Shown here piece by piece: positions 6,095-15,220 of a stretch of DNA of 64,000 nucleotides; the stretch's first letter is position 1, and each line of letters starts with the position of its first letter. Made by a program: the position numbers and the translations under genes. Source of the DNA: an uncultured Clostridia bacterium (GTDB taxonomy: Bacteria; Bacillota; Clostridia; Oscillospirales; Ruminococcaceae); contig CANRDI010000007.1 in NCBI GenBank assembly GCA_947629335.1, positions 1 to 64,000 of the forward strand, written 5' to 3'. The notes beneath the pieces were generated by a model that had not been told where the DNA came from, did not search any database, and worked only from the letters and a program-made list of their open reading frames with translations.

Positions 6095-8632
6095 TTACTT
6101 TTTTCTTCTTACGTTAGGATTGTCGTCAGGCTCGCGCATTATCACATCAAAAAGCCGCTTTGTCTTATTCGATTTCGGATGTTTCTTTTCCTTTAGAATA
6201 TCAAGCTCCGAGCGGGGATCTTCTTCCTTAAATACATTTCTGTCCTCCGTCCATATGCCCGAAGGAGCGTTTTCTTTTGTTATCTTGCTCGGATATTCGC
6301 GTGCTTCGCTTTCTTCCCATTCGGGAGAAGGCTCGTTTTCATCTTCCGTATTTTTCACTAAGCGGCGGCGTTTCGTGCTTTCTTTCTCAAAACGTTCCTC
6401 GGTATTCGCAGTGTTTTGAGAATTTTCGAGAACGTCAAAAATGCTGTTTACATCCTTAAACGGCTCTTTGTCAGGCTCTGAAACAAGCTCGGTCGGTATT
6501 CTCCTGATCCTCGGCTGCTCTGCATTTTCTTCGGACAGTCCGACATCTTCGGGCAGTGCGCGCGAAACAATATCGATCTCCGGCGGCTGAGGAACAACAT
6601 TCGCTCCCGACATCTTTCCGTATGCCGATATTGCAGCCGCATTCTTCTTTATCACTCTCGTCCTCGGAACAGGTTTTGCTTCCTCACGCTCGGTTTTTTC
6701 GGTTCTATCGGTTCTCTCGGCTTTCCCGGAAAGTTTTTGCTCGGACTTCGGCTCTGTTTTTTTATTGCTCCGAACAAATTCTTCCTGCTCGAAAAACGAC
6801 TTGAACTCATTCTTATCTTCTTTTCCGACCGTTTCCTCAGGCTCGGAAAACTGTTTTTGTTCGGTTCGTCCGCGCAGCGCTTCAAGCTCCGCCAAAAGCC
6901 TGTCCTCTATGCTTTCGGGGATATTCGACTGCATTTCGGCTCTTGTTTCCTCAGAACGCACTCTTGTTTCCTCAGAACGTGCTCTTGTACCATCAGCACG
7001 CGCTCTTGCTTCCTCCGAACGCACAAACGTGTCTTTGACATACGGTTCGGTTCTCCGCTCAAAAGGCTCGGTTCGCGGAGAGTTTTTGCCCTCCGCGTCA
7101 GATTTCGGCTCTTCCTGCTGAGGCGCAAACGGGCGGAAATCGGCAGGGTTCGGTCGGGAAGTATAATTTTCCTCGCCTCGCGGTTCTCCTGCACGGATAA
7201 TGTGCGAGATCCTGCGCTCGCCTGTCCTGCGCGCAACCGAAGGCGAAACAAAAAATCCGTCTTTGGGAGACTGTTGAGCAAATGCCTCTTGAAAATCAGA
7301 GTTCTCAGGTTCTTCGGGTTCGGGCTTCTTTAGAGAACTGCGCTCTATCCTTTCGGGGACAAACGGCTTTACTATGCGCTCTTTACTGCCGCTTTCCTTC
7401 GGAACTTCAACTATCGGCTTACTTTTTGAAATATCTACCGTAAGCGAATAATCAAGGAAATCGTCAAATTCTTCGGGAGATATTTCGCCCGTGCGGACTT
7501 TATCCATCATTGCTGTCATATAAGAATACCAGTTTTCGTATTCTTTGGTGTTCATTGTACTTCCTACGCGGGAATACACTTCGTCCGTTACCGAGCGGGA
7601 TTTTTCCTCAAGTTCGGGCGTCATGCGCTTCGGCGGATTTTCTTCAAGGTATTCGTCAAGACAGCTCTTTCCGTTATGGAGATAATTACAATAATCCTCG
7701 TCGTAATCCTTTCCTCTGTAATACCGCTTTTTGCATTTCGGACATACGGCAAGATAGCCTCCCGACTCGATTATCGCGTCTATTTCAAGATCTACGACAG
7801 CTTTAAGGCTGCACGGCATATAGATCTTATCATACTTTTCCATTTTGCTCCGCATGATATTATAACTCGAAAGCTCTGCGGAAAGTCCGTTTTTCATTCG
7901 TGAAAATGCGTCCATAGCTATCTCGTCTGAAATTCCCGTATAATCTTTTATGTCGGAATAATCGTCCGAATAGTCGAAATCCGCCAGAACATTTCGTATT
8001 ATGTCCTTTGATATCGACGGAAACATAAAGGGAGAATTAGGTATCCTTCCGATAGAAAAGACCTTTGTTTCTCCGAGTTTATCGATTCGGCACCCCATTT
8101 CGCTCGCGGTGACGGAAAACATAAGGTCGAAATAATTTCTCCGAGCCGCCGCGTCCGCCGCAGATTTAATGCCGTTCATAAAAACAAATTCGATCTTGCT
8201 TACGGCATAATCCCTTATACGAAGGATATTGAGCCACTCGTTTATCGCGCGGTTATACCTGAACTCGCAGAGCCTTTGGAAAACGGCTTTTTCAAATTTT
8301 GTACGGCAGGAGATAAATCTGTTCCAGAGCGTGCCTGTGCCAACGTTGTCGCGCCTGCAAAGAAAATCTATATAACAGTCTATCGGCAGTTTTTCATATA
8401 TAGTACGGATATGGTGTTCAATATAACAGTGCGCGGTCTGTATATCGCGTTTAAGCTCGGCAAAACGGTCAAAATCTATCTCGCCTGTCTTTTGCGCCTC
8501 GCTGCACGCTTCTACCGCTCTCTTTGCGAAATATGACAGGTCATAATCGCAAAAATCGAGCAGCGTCGACGGATACCGCAGCACATATATTTCATTCGAG
8601 CTTTGCCCGACCAGCTTCAGCGTTTTATCCAT
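6095..8632 (-). CDS. Large zinc-finger protein with disordered charged tail (DUF6076-like)
   Basis: An 845-residue protein of unknown function with no signal or membrane segment. Residues 1-330 look folded and alpha-helical and end in a likely zinc site with Cys297, Cys300, Cys315 and Cys324 (CPKCKKRYY start). From about residue 335 on, the chain is highly charged and low in complexity, and includes a run of RSEETR/RARADGT-type repeats near 550-590. The N-terminal part resembles DUF6076-type proteins of Clostridia, which is a weak recognition. The start at 8632 follows AAGGAG. The gene lies 19 bp downstream of the membrane protein gene and is probably co-transcribed with it. Confidence 0.75.
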   Translation of the reverse strand: MDKTLKLVGQSSNEIYVLRYPSTLLDFCDYDLSYFAKRAVEACSEAQKTGEIDFDRFAELKRDIQTAHCYIEHHIRTIYEKLPIDCYIDFLCRRDNVGTGTLWNRFISCRTKFEKAVFQRLCEFRYNRAINEWLNILRIRDYAVSKIEFVFMNGIKSAADAAARRNYFDLMFSVTASEMGCRIDKLGETKVFSIGRIPNSPFMFPSISKDIIRNVLADFDYSDDYSDIKDYTGISDEIAMDAFSRMKNGLSAELSSYNIMRSKMEKYDKIYMPCSLKAVVDLEIDAIIESGGYLAVCPKCKKRYYRGKDYDEDYCNYLHNGKSCLDEYLEENPPKRMTPELEEKSRSVTDEVYSRVGSTMNTKEYENWYSYMTAMMDKVRTGEISPEEFDDFLDYSLTVDISKSKPIVEVPKESGSKERIVKPFVPERIERSSLKKPEPEEPENSDFQEAFAQQSPKDGFFVSPSVARRTGERRISHIIRAGEPRGEENYTSRPNPADFRPFAPQQEEPKSDAEGKNSPRTEPFERRTEPYVKDTFVRSEEARARADGTRARSEETRVRSEETRAEMQSNIPESIEDRLLAELEALRGRTEQKQFSEPEETVGKEDKNEFKSFFEQEEFVRSNKKTEPKSEQKLSGKAERTDRTEKTEREEAKPVPRTRVIKKNAAAISAYGKMSGANVVPQPPEIDIVSRALPEDVGLSEENAEQPRIRRIPTELVSEPDKEPFKDVNSIFDVLENSQNTANTEERFEKESTKRRRLVKNTEDENEPSPEWEESEAREYPSKITKENAPSGIWTEDRNVFKEEDPRSELDILKEKKHPKSNKTKRLFDVIMREPDDNPNVRRKK

Positions 8633-8651
8633 CGTAATGCTCCTTTTTATT

Positions 8652-9431
8652 TCATTCTTCTTCGTCCAGCGGTTTTACCAGATACGGATTTTCACGGCGT
8701 ATTCCCTCTACATACGGAACGTCTCTTTCCTCGCCGTCCACCCTTTCTGTTGACCAGCGCACAAGATCGTCGGTTAATGTTTCATATTCGGCAGTATGAA
8801 GATGTTTACAGCCGATAACTTTTTTACATATTCCCAAAGGTATTTTTACATCTTCCGTCGTTGTTTCAACATAATAAGATACTGTTTTTCTCATTCCGCT
8901 TTCCTGAAGGTATCTTACTATGCGATAATCTCCGCTTTCGGAAACATATTCATATGAAGTATCTCTGCGCGAAAGATCCACGTCTGTAAGGCTGATGCTT
9001 CCGATAAACATATTTATTGCAATATATGCCGCAATGCCTATTACAAAAAACAAGAGATACAGCGTTCCGAAAACGGTTTTAAGCGTTTCATTTGAACGTG
9101 CGCAGAAAAATGCCACAACCATTACTACCGCGGGAGGTATCACGATAAACCAATGCCCGAAGCCGAAAATGACAAGCGTCAGTACTACAAGAGGTATCAG
9201 GAATGTGTTTACCTGAGTAATGACCTGTTTTCTGGTGAATACAAGAAGTCCCATTGCCGCAAAATTGACGAATAAATACAGCACAAACAGCGGCGTAGGA
9301 TTTTCAAGCACCATATAATATCCCATACATAGCCACGCTACCCAAATAAGGAACCCCGTATATCCATAGCACGCGACCGCTACGCCTCGCCTGAACCATA
9401 CATTCTTTAAAAAAGCTACAACCTTATCCAT
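8652..9431 (-). CDS. Membrane protein of unknown function
   Basis: A 259-residue protein with about five hydrophobic helices between residues 12 and 140, followed by a soluble C-terminal domain of about 110 residues rich in charged residues. The start at 9431 (MDKVVAF) is favoured because the GAGGAC ribosome site overlaps the upstream in-frame ATG at 9446. I recognise no family. It shares an operon with the zinc-finger gene downstream. Confidence 0.75.
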   Translation of the reverse strand: MDKVVAFLKNVWFRRGVAVACYGYTGFLIWVAWLCMGYYMVLENPTPLFVLYLFVNFAAMGLLVFTRKQVITQVNTFLIPLVVLTLVIFGFGHWFIVIPPAVVMVVAFFCARSNETLKTVFGTLYLLFFVIGIAAYIAINMFIGSISLTDVDLSRRDTSYEYVSESGDYRIVRYLQESGMRKTVSYYVETTTEDVKIPLGICKKVIGCKHLHTAEYETLTDDLVRWSTERVDGEERDVPYVEGIRRENPYLVKPLDEEE

Positions 9432-9760
9432 ATTTTGTCCTCGCATATTTTATGACCAAATTCCGTTTTAAGCTCATAAGCTGCCCGCAGATACGCGCCG
9501 TAAATTCTTTTTAAAAAAGCGCGTTCTTTGTGGTAAAACATAAAGGTCTGTTAAGAATAAAATCACAATATTACTCATATTATATTGTATAACAAATTCA
9601 AAAAAAAATCAAGTCTTTTATAAAAAAATATGAGACTTTAACTCCTGCTTCTTTGACATGACCCGCACAGAAAACAAAAAGTCCCCGAAAAAAGGAGGAC
9701 GCAGCTTGTATAAAAACTGTCGAGAAATGCAATTCGACTTTATATAACGTTCTCGGCTTA
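9432..9760. other. Intergenic region between the membrane protein gene and ftsZ
   Basis: AT-rich and without a credible gene. A minus-strand TATAAT near 9585 could be the -10 of the downstream membrane gene, but I found no -35 at a good distance. The 66-residue minus-strand frame here overlaps the ftsZ terminator and has no supporting features. Confidence 0.5.
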
Positions 9761-9794
9761 AAAAAACTGATGTCCCCAAATATCGGGGACATCA
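9760..9794 (-). terminator. ftsZ terminator
   Basis: TGATGTCCCC and GGGGACATCA (9768-9794) form a perfect 10-bp stem. It is followed on the minus strand by AGTTTTTTT, 19 bp past the ftsZ stop. Confidence 0.88.
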
Positions 9795-9812
9795 GCAAGC
9801 AATGTTATTATA

Positions 9813-10982
9813 TCAGTTTTCTCTGCTCTGATTGAACTTTCTGAGAAGAGTATCAATTCCGTCGGTTTCTCCAAAGCCGCCCCTGCGAACCTCTGCCGAA
9901 GCGGGAGCAGACGTATCTGCGTCGTCGAAGATCGAGCTTTCCGCCGCATTCTTCTCGGTATTTACCGCAACATTTACAGCCGCGTCGTCTTCTTCCATAA
10001 AGTCGGTAGCTATCGCAATTATAGATATTTCGTCCTTTTCAAGCGTATCGTCGAAAACAACTCCGCACTTATATTTCGCTTCGGTATCGAAATTCTCCGT
10101 AATCTTCTTCATAAGAGCGTCAAACTCTTCAAGCTCGAACGATTCGGGCAGGCTTACATTCAGCAGACCGCGCCTTGCGCCCGAAATAGACGTTTCGAGA
10201 AGCGGGCTGTTCATAACCTCTTCGATAGCCTCTTCGACCTTTCTGTCGCCCTTTCCCGTACCTATCGCCATATGCGCTACTCCCGACTCGCGGAGCGTAG
10301 AGCATATATCTGCGAAATCTATATTCAGATAACCCGTCTTATGGATAAGCGAAATAATTCCCATAACCGCCTTTGTAAGTATTTCATCTACCTTTTCAAA
10401 AGCGTTCTTTATGGTAATGTTGCTTCCTTTAAGCTCTTTTATGCGTTCGTTCGGAACTACGATAAGCGCGTCTACGTTCTTTTTCATCTCGTTTACGCCC
10501 TTTAACGCCTCGCGCATCTTCGGCTTTCCCTCGAAATCAAACGGCTTTGTAACTACGCCTACGGTAAGTATTCCCTTTTCCTTTGCTATAGAGGAAATAA
10601 CAGGAGCCGCGCCTGTACCCGTTCCGCCGCCCATTCCCGCAGCTACAAAAAGCATTGACACTCCGTCGAGCTTATCGGCAATATCGTCGCGGTTTTCCTC
10701 TGCGGACTGTCTGCCGCGTGTCGGGTCGTTTCCCGCGCCCTGTCCGCGGGTCGTTTTTCTTCCGATCTGGATACGCGTCATCTTGCTTCCGTCTTTGCTT
10801 CTGAGAGCCGCAACGTCGGTATTTGCTATAACATATTCAACGTCGCCCACTCCGGAATTTACCATATGTTCGACCGCATTTCCGCCCGCTCCGCCAACGC
10901 CGAAAACCATTATCTGGGTAGCAAGCTGAAAATCCTCGGCAACTTCAAATCCATCATCTATATTTTCCGGTACAAAAGCCAT
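9813..10982 (-). CDS. ftsZ: Cell division protein FtsZ
   Basis: A 389-residue tubulin-like GTPase that builds the division ring. The signature GGGTGTG is at residues 118-124 inside AAGMGGGTGTGAAP, and the T7 loop NIDFADI is intact. A variable acidic linker follows, then a C-terminal tail (GIDTLLRKF) that should bind membrane anchors. The ATG at 10982 sits 10 nt after AGGAGG; a TTG two codons upstream is too close to it. The gene is last in the dcw cluster but has its own promoter, and no ftsA precedes it. Confidence 0.97.
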   Translation of the reverse strand: MAFVPENIDDGFEVAEDFQLATQIMVFGVGGAGGNAVEHMVNSGVGDVEYVIANTDVAALRSKDGSKMTRIQIGRKTTRGQGAGNDPTRGRQSAEENRDDIADKLDGVSMLFVAAGMGGGTGTGAAPVISSIAKEKGILTVGVVTKPFDFEGKPKMREALKGVNEMKKNVDALIVVPNERIKELKGSNITIKNAFEKVDEILTKAVMGIISLIHKTGYLNIDFADICSTLRESGVAHMAIGTGKGDRKVEEAIEEVMNSPLLETSISGARRGLLNVSLPESFELEEFDALMKKITENFDTEAKYKCGVVFDDTLEKDEISIIAIATDFMEEDDAAVNVAVNTEKNAAESSIFDDADTSAPASAEVRRGGFGETDGIDTLLRKFNQSREN

Positions 10983-11057
10983 ATTCAAAAATCCTCCTTA
11001 ATATTATCCTCGGATTTAACATTCTTATTATGCATTCTTTTTTATGCACTACTGTTC

Positions 11058-11086
11058 ATTATAGCACAACTCACAAAAAATTGCAA
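11058..11086 (-). promoter_or_regulatory. ftsZ promoter
   Basis: On the minus strand TTGCAA (11086-11081) and TATAAT (11063-11058) are 17 bp apart, giving ftsZ transcription independent of the upstream dcw genes. Confidence 0.75.
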
Positions 11087-11140
11087 CTATTTTTTTATAA
11101 TTTTCCATATATTTATTTCATAGAATGACGAATAATGTAA

Positions 11141-11455
11141 AAATTCCGATTGTAGATAAAGCCCCGCCTGCGTCGCAGCGTTATCCGCCGCAGGAGGATA
11201 ATGAGGCGGCTTACTGCGGCAGGCACAAAGGCTGTTTGCATTGCCGCTTCAGCGTTTTGCGCCATGAGCATAACGCTTGTATATCGGGGCTTTCTCAACT
11301 GACCGAGTTTTGACTTTTTATACAGTCCGTTAAATATTCGGCTTCCGATAAAGTCGCGCCTGTGTTGCAGCATTATATTCTGCGCGCATAACGCGTGCAT
11401 ATCGGGCTTTCTCAACTGACCGAGTTTTGACTTTTTATACAGTCCGAAATATTTA
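11141..11455. repeat. Two copies of repeat family B between ftsQ and ftsZ
   Basis: Two related units end in the same segment, CTTTCTCAACTGACCGAG followed by TTTTGACTTTTTATACAGTCCG-type sequence, at about 11290-11328 and 11408-11446, offset by 118 bp. Each contains GCATAACGC and a GTTATCCGCCGCAGG-like palindromic core or its relic. The 121-residue minus-strand frame through here is a translation of the repeat. Confidence 0.75.
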
Positions 11456-12715
11456 ATTTGTTTCGGGAGATACGGCATTATTCCCGATATTAGGCAAAGC
11501 GCTGTTATTCGGGCGTACAGCGGGTTTTTCGGGATTAGAGAGCGAGATTATAACGCTTTCGTTTTCTCCGATCTCGGTTTCAATAAGAGCTTTTGCGACA
11601 AGGAATTTGCTTTCAAGTTCAGACGCGCTTCCGAGATTTAAAATAATTCTGTTATCAACCGTTACTTTCGGCGAATATCTGTCGGAAATGTCGATCTCCG
11701 TGACATCTGTCAGCTTTGCCGCTTCAAGAATATCTATCATTTCCCACGGCAGATCGTTTTTGGTTTCGTTTTTTGACTTGACCCAAGCGCCAAGCTCAAG
11801 ACTTTCAGGCTCGAAACCTTTAAGCGTCAAAATGCCGCTCGTATCGTCAAGATATTTGATTATTCTTCCTCCGCGCGAAACCGCGGCGTTCTTGCCATTT
11901 TCGCAGATGCAGAAGCATATATCGGCTTCTTTTACGGTAATGACGAGCTTTGTGGGGAATGATTTTCTGACCTCTGCTTCGTCTATGAAAAGGCATTTGT
12001 CGACGATGTTCTTTGCCGCTTTATCCGCGTCAATATGCAGAAGATTATCGCCCACGCCGAGTTCCGAGCCTGTGATAATTTGTTCGGGAGTATAGCGTAT
12101 ATTTCCCGACACTTCTATCTGCGTACAGCGAAACAGCACCGTATTTGACAGTATTATCAGAACTGTCACGATAACTATTGCGAAAAGGATATAATACAAT
12201 ACATAATTTCTGCCGCGGAAGCTGCGCTTTTTCTTTGCGGGAGTTTTTTCATTCATTACGCGCGCAAGTTCTTTGTCGGCTTTTTTGTTGAACATTGCAC
12301 CGCGTTCGGCAGCGGTTTTCTTTGGAGCTTTACGGAATTTTCTGCGCTCGGTGTTTCCGGGAAGATTGCCTTTTGATTTTACAAATTCGGACTGTTTATA
12401 ATTGTTGTCGGGTTTTTTCGCCTTACGCTTTGCGAATAATTTCGGTTTTACGGGTCTTTTCTGCTTAGAATTGTCGGCAGGCTGTCGGTTGGCACTTGCA
12501 GGCTGCCTGTTGGCACTTGCAGGCTGCCTATTGGCATTTGCAGGCTGCCTATTGGCACTTGCAGGCTGCCTGTTGGCATTTGCAGGCTGCCTATTGGCGT
12601 TTGCAGGCTGCCTATTGGCGTTTGCAGGCTGCCTATTGGCGTTTGCAGGCTGACGCGACGCATTATCGGCAAACTTACGCTTTCCGATCTTTTTTTGGGC
12701 AGATTTTTTGTTCAT
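11453..12715 (-). CDS. ftsQ: Cell division protein FtsQ/DivIB with heptapeptide repeat
   Basis: A 420-residue bitopic divisome protein. The long basic cytoplasmic tail (1-170) contains nine tandem copies of an NRQPANA-type heptapeptide (residues about 20-82). Residues 171-193 are the single membrane helix. The extracytoplasmic POTRA domain begins at about 196 (FRCTQIEVSGNIRYTPEQI) and the beta domain follows to about 385. FtsQ/DivIB bridges FtsL and FtsB and controls septal synthesis. The repeat tail makes the protein longer than the usual 260-290 residues. It starts 28 bp after murA. Confidence 0.9.
   Translation of the reverse strand: MNKKSAQKKIGKRKFADNASRQPANANRQPANANRQPANANRQPANANRQPASANRQPANANRQPASANRQPASANRQPADNSKQKRPVKPKLFAKRKAKKPDNNYKQSEFVKSKGNLPGNTERRKFRKAPKKTAAERGAMFNKKADKELARVMNEKTPAKKKRSFRGRNYVLYYILFAIVIVTVLIILSNTVLFRCTQIEVSGNIRYTPEQIITGSELGVGDNLLHIDADKAAKNIVDKCLFIDEAEVRKSFPTKLVITVKEADICFCICENGKNAAVSRGGRIIKYLDDTSGILTLKGFEPESLELGAWVKSKNETKNDLPWEMIDILEAAKLTDVTEIDISDRYSPKVTVDNRIILNLGSASELESKFLVAKALIETEIGENESVIISLSNPEKPAVRPNNSALPNIGNNAVSPETN
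12470..12658. repeat. 21-bp minisatellite inside ftsQ
   Basis: Nine nearly identical 21-bp units (GGCTGCCTATTGGCGTTTGC on the plus strand) encode the NRQPANA/NRQPASA heptads. Most unit differences are single bases. Perfect in-frame units make copy-number change by slippage likely without breaking the frame. Confidence 0.92.
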
Positions 12716-12743
12716 ATTTTCACTTCCCGTAAATAACCTATTC

Positions 12744-14018
12744 CTAAACGGAGCTTATCTTCTTTATATCCGCTCCGACAGAACGCAGCGCGTTTTCTAT
12801 GCTTTCATAGCCGCGCTCGATAAAATTCACGCCGCTTATTTCCGTTGTGCCCTCTGCGGCAAGTGCCGCTACGACAAGCGCCGCGCCTCCCCGAAGTTCC
12901 GAAGCGCAGAGCTTTGCGCCGGAGAGCTTTTTTACTCCCTCGATAACGCAAACTCTTCCCTCGACTTTTACAGACGCGCCGAGCCGCACAAGCTCGGAAA
13001 TATGACGAAAACGATTTTCAAATATTGTTTCAACAAAGACCGACGTTCCCTCGGCGGTCGTGCAAAGCGCGGTAAACGGGGCTTGAACGTCCGTAGGAAA
13101 GCCCGGATAGGGCATTGTACGAACGGTAGACGGAGCGGTGAGCTTTTTGCGGCTGTTCAAATAAATTTTCCCGTCGCCGTATGTATATGTCCTTACTCCC
13201 ATCTGCTCCAAAACGGGGATAAATCCGTTCATCTGCGAAGGGTCGCAATGCGTTAATATCAGTTCTCCGCGAGTTATTGCGGCGGCGCACATATATGTGC
13301 CCGCGACAATTCTGTCTGGAATAACGGTGTGTTCCGCGCCAGAAAGCTCCGTAACTCCTTCGATACGGATAGTGCTTTCGCCTGCGCCGCTTATTTTCGC
13401 GCCGAATTTGTTAAGACAATCCGCCAAATCAACTATCTCAGGCTCCCGCGCGGCGTTATGTATCTCGGTAACTCCCTTTGCAAGCACCGCCGCAAGCAGA
13501 ATGTTTTCCGTCGCTCCGACTGACGAAAAAGAGAGCGTTATTTTCGCTCCGCGAAGTCCCGAAGGCGTCTGACAATCGAGATATCCGTGTTCTTCGGTAA
13601 TTACCGCGCCCATTTGTTTCAGCGCGGACAAATGCAGGTCGATAGGTCTCGAACCTATTTCGCATCCTCCCGGAAAAGACAAGCGGCAGCGCCCCGTTCT
13701 TCCGAGAATTGAACCGAGAAAGATCACGCTTCCTCTCATGCGGCGCATAAGGTTTTCGGGAATTTCATTTTCGGAGATGTGCGACGCGTCAACTGTCACC
13801 GTATCGCCGCTTCTGCGGCATTTACAGCCCAAGCGCGTAAGTATCCGGCAAGCCGCGTCAATGTCCGAAAGTTTCGGACAATTATGAAAAATGCTCTCGC
13901 CATGCACCAAAACCGCCGCCGATAAGATCGGCAAAGCACTGTTTTTCGAGCCTTGTACGGCAATTTCTCCCTCAAGCCGTTTTCCGCCGTTTATTATCAG
14001 TCTCGCCTGATTATCCAT
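12744..14018 (-). CDS. murA: UDP-N-acetylglucosamine 1-carboxyvinyltransferase
   Basis: A 424-residue enzyme for the first committed step of peptidoglycan synthesis: transfer of enolpyruvate from PEP to UDP-GlcNAc. The active-site cysteine is kept (Cys119 in FPGGCEIGSRPIDLH), so fosfomycin sensitivity is expected. The UDP-GlcNAc-binding QGSKNSALP lies at the N-terminus. The start at 14018 follows GAGGTGAT. It sits between murG and ftsQ. Confidence 0.96.
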   Translation of the reverse strand: MDNQARLIINGGKRLEGEIAVQGSKNSALPILSAAVLVHGESIFHNCPKLSDIDAACRILTRLGCKCRRSGDTVTVDASHISENEIPENLMRRMRGSVIFLGSILGRTGRCRLSFPGGCEIGSRPIDLHLSALKQMGAVITEEHGYLDCQTPSGLRGAKITLSFSSVGATENILLAAVLAKGVTEIHNAAREPEIVDLADCLNKFGAKISGAGESTIRIEGVTELSGAEHTVIPDRIVAGTYMCAAAITRGELILTHCDPSQMNGFIPVLEQMGVRTYTYGDGKIYLNSRKKLTAPSTVRTMPYPGFPTDVQAPFTALCTTAEGTSVFVETIFENRFRHISELVRLGASVKVEGRVCVIEGVKKLSGAKLCASELRGGAALVVAALAAEGTTEISGVNFIERGYESIENALRSVGADIKKISSV

Positions 14019-14077
14019 AAGATCACCTCTCAACAAATATGCTACGGCATAATATGTTGAAAGAGATCGTTTGGTGA

Positions 14078-15208
14078 TTAGCTCATATTATCGTCGAAAA
14101 GCTCCATTATTTCTTTGAGTATCTTATCCGAAGCGTTCGATTTTTTCATAGAGCCTGCGTTTTTTTCCATTTCAAGAAGCGCGTTTCTGTCGAAATACAG
14201 CCTTGAAACCGTTTCAACAAGAAGCTCTCCCGTAAGATTTTTATCCTCTATGATAATAGCCGCGTTTTTATCGGCTAAAGTTTTGGCGTTGAAATACTGG
14301 TGATTTTCGGCTGCCTGAGGAAACGGCACAAGCACCGACGCCCTGCCTATCTCGGTAAGCTCGGTCACGGTCATTGCTCCCGAACGCGAGATAATAAGAT
14401 CCGCCGCGCACATACAGGTATACATATTGTCGATATAATCACAAAATATATGGCGGCTCTTGTCCTCGGTTATGCCGTTGTTTTTAAGCTCGTCATAAAA
14501 CATATCGCGGTGTTTTGAACCGTAGGAATGGATATGGTTTATGCTTCCTGTGTCATGCTCCCATGCGATAAGTCTTGCGACAGCGGAAGTTATCCGGTTT
14601 GCGCCGAGACTTCCTCCGAAAGACAATATTGTAAAATCGTCGGAAAGTCCGAGGCGTTTTCTTGCGGACTGTCTGTCCTCGATAGGGATATTTGTCCGAA
14701 GCGGATTTCCCGTCACGATGCAGCGCGAGGTATCCTTTAAATACTTCTCTGCGTCCTCTGACGCCAAAAGTACTTTATCCGCCTTTTTTGAGAGCATTTT
14801 TGTGGTAAGTCCCGGATAGGAGTTGCTCTCGTGAGTTACGGTCTTTACGCCCATTGCCGCAGCCTGCGAAAGCACCGTTGCGGTGACATAGCCGCCAGTC
14901 CCGACGGCAAGTTCGGGCTTAAACTCTTCGATTATCTTTTTCACCGCGTGTTTTGCGGAAATGAAGTAGCAATATGCCGCTTTTATGTTTTTTACGGCGT
15001 TTTTCGGCGTGGGCTTTCTCTGAAAACCCATCATCTCTACTCCTCTGAACTCGTAGCCTGCTTTCGTCACGAGCTTTTTTTCCATTCCGTCGGGCTTTCC
15101 CACAAACAATATATTTGTTTCGGGAAACACGCTCTTCATCTTATCCGCTATGGCGAGAGCGGGATTTATATGTCCTGCTGTTCCGCCTGCGGCAAATAAC
15201 ACGTTCAT
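14078..15208 (-). CDS. murG: Lipid II synthase MurG
   Basis: A 376-residue GT28 glycosyltransferase that adds GlcNAc to lipid I at the inner membrane face. The N-terminal GGTAGHINPALAIA loop, the central SFGGSLGANRI and the C-terminal ISRSGAMTVTE and PFPQAAENHQYFNA motifs are all intact. It lies 12 bp after ftsW. Confidence 0.97.
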   Translation of the reverse strand: MNVLFAAGGTAGHINPALAIADKMKSVFPETNILFVGKPDGMEKKLVTKAGYEFRGVEMMGFQRKPTPKNAVKNIKAAYCYFISAKHAVKKIIEEFKPELAVGTGGYVTATVLSQAAAMGVKTVTHESNSYPGLTTKMLSKKADKVLLASEDAEKYLKDTSRCIVTGNPLRTNIPIEDRQSARKRLGLSDDFTILSFGGSLGANRITSAVARLIAWEHDTGSINHIHSYGSKHRDMFYDELKNNGITEDKSRHIFCDYIDNMYTCMCAADLIISRSGAMTVTELTEIGRASVLVPFPQAAENHQYFNAKTLADKNAAIIIEDKNLTGELLVETVSRLYFDRNALLEMEKNAGSMKKSNASDKILKEIMELFDDNMS

Positions 15209-15220
15209 TTTTTCACCTCG

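Noticed and set aside
9598-9798. 66-residue minus-strand frame after ftsZ
   Set aside because: It overlaps the ftsZ terminator hairpin and has no ribosome site.
11113-11478. Minus-strand 121-residue frame between ftsQ and ftsZ with a repeated GLYKKSKLGQLRKP segment
   Set aside because: It translates two copies of repeat family B and has no ribosome site or family-like composition.
12470-12658. CRISPR array
   Set aside because: The repeats are 21 bp with no spacers and lie in frame inside ftsQ.
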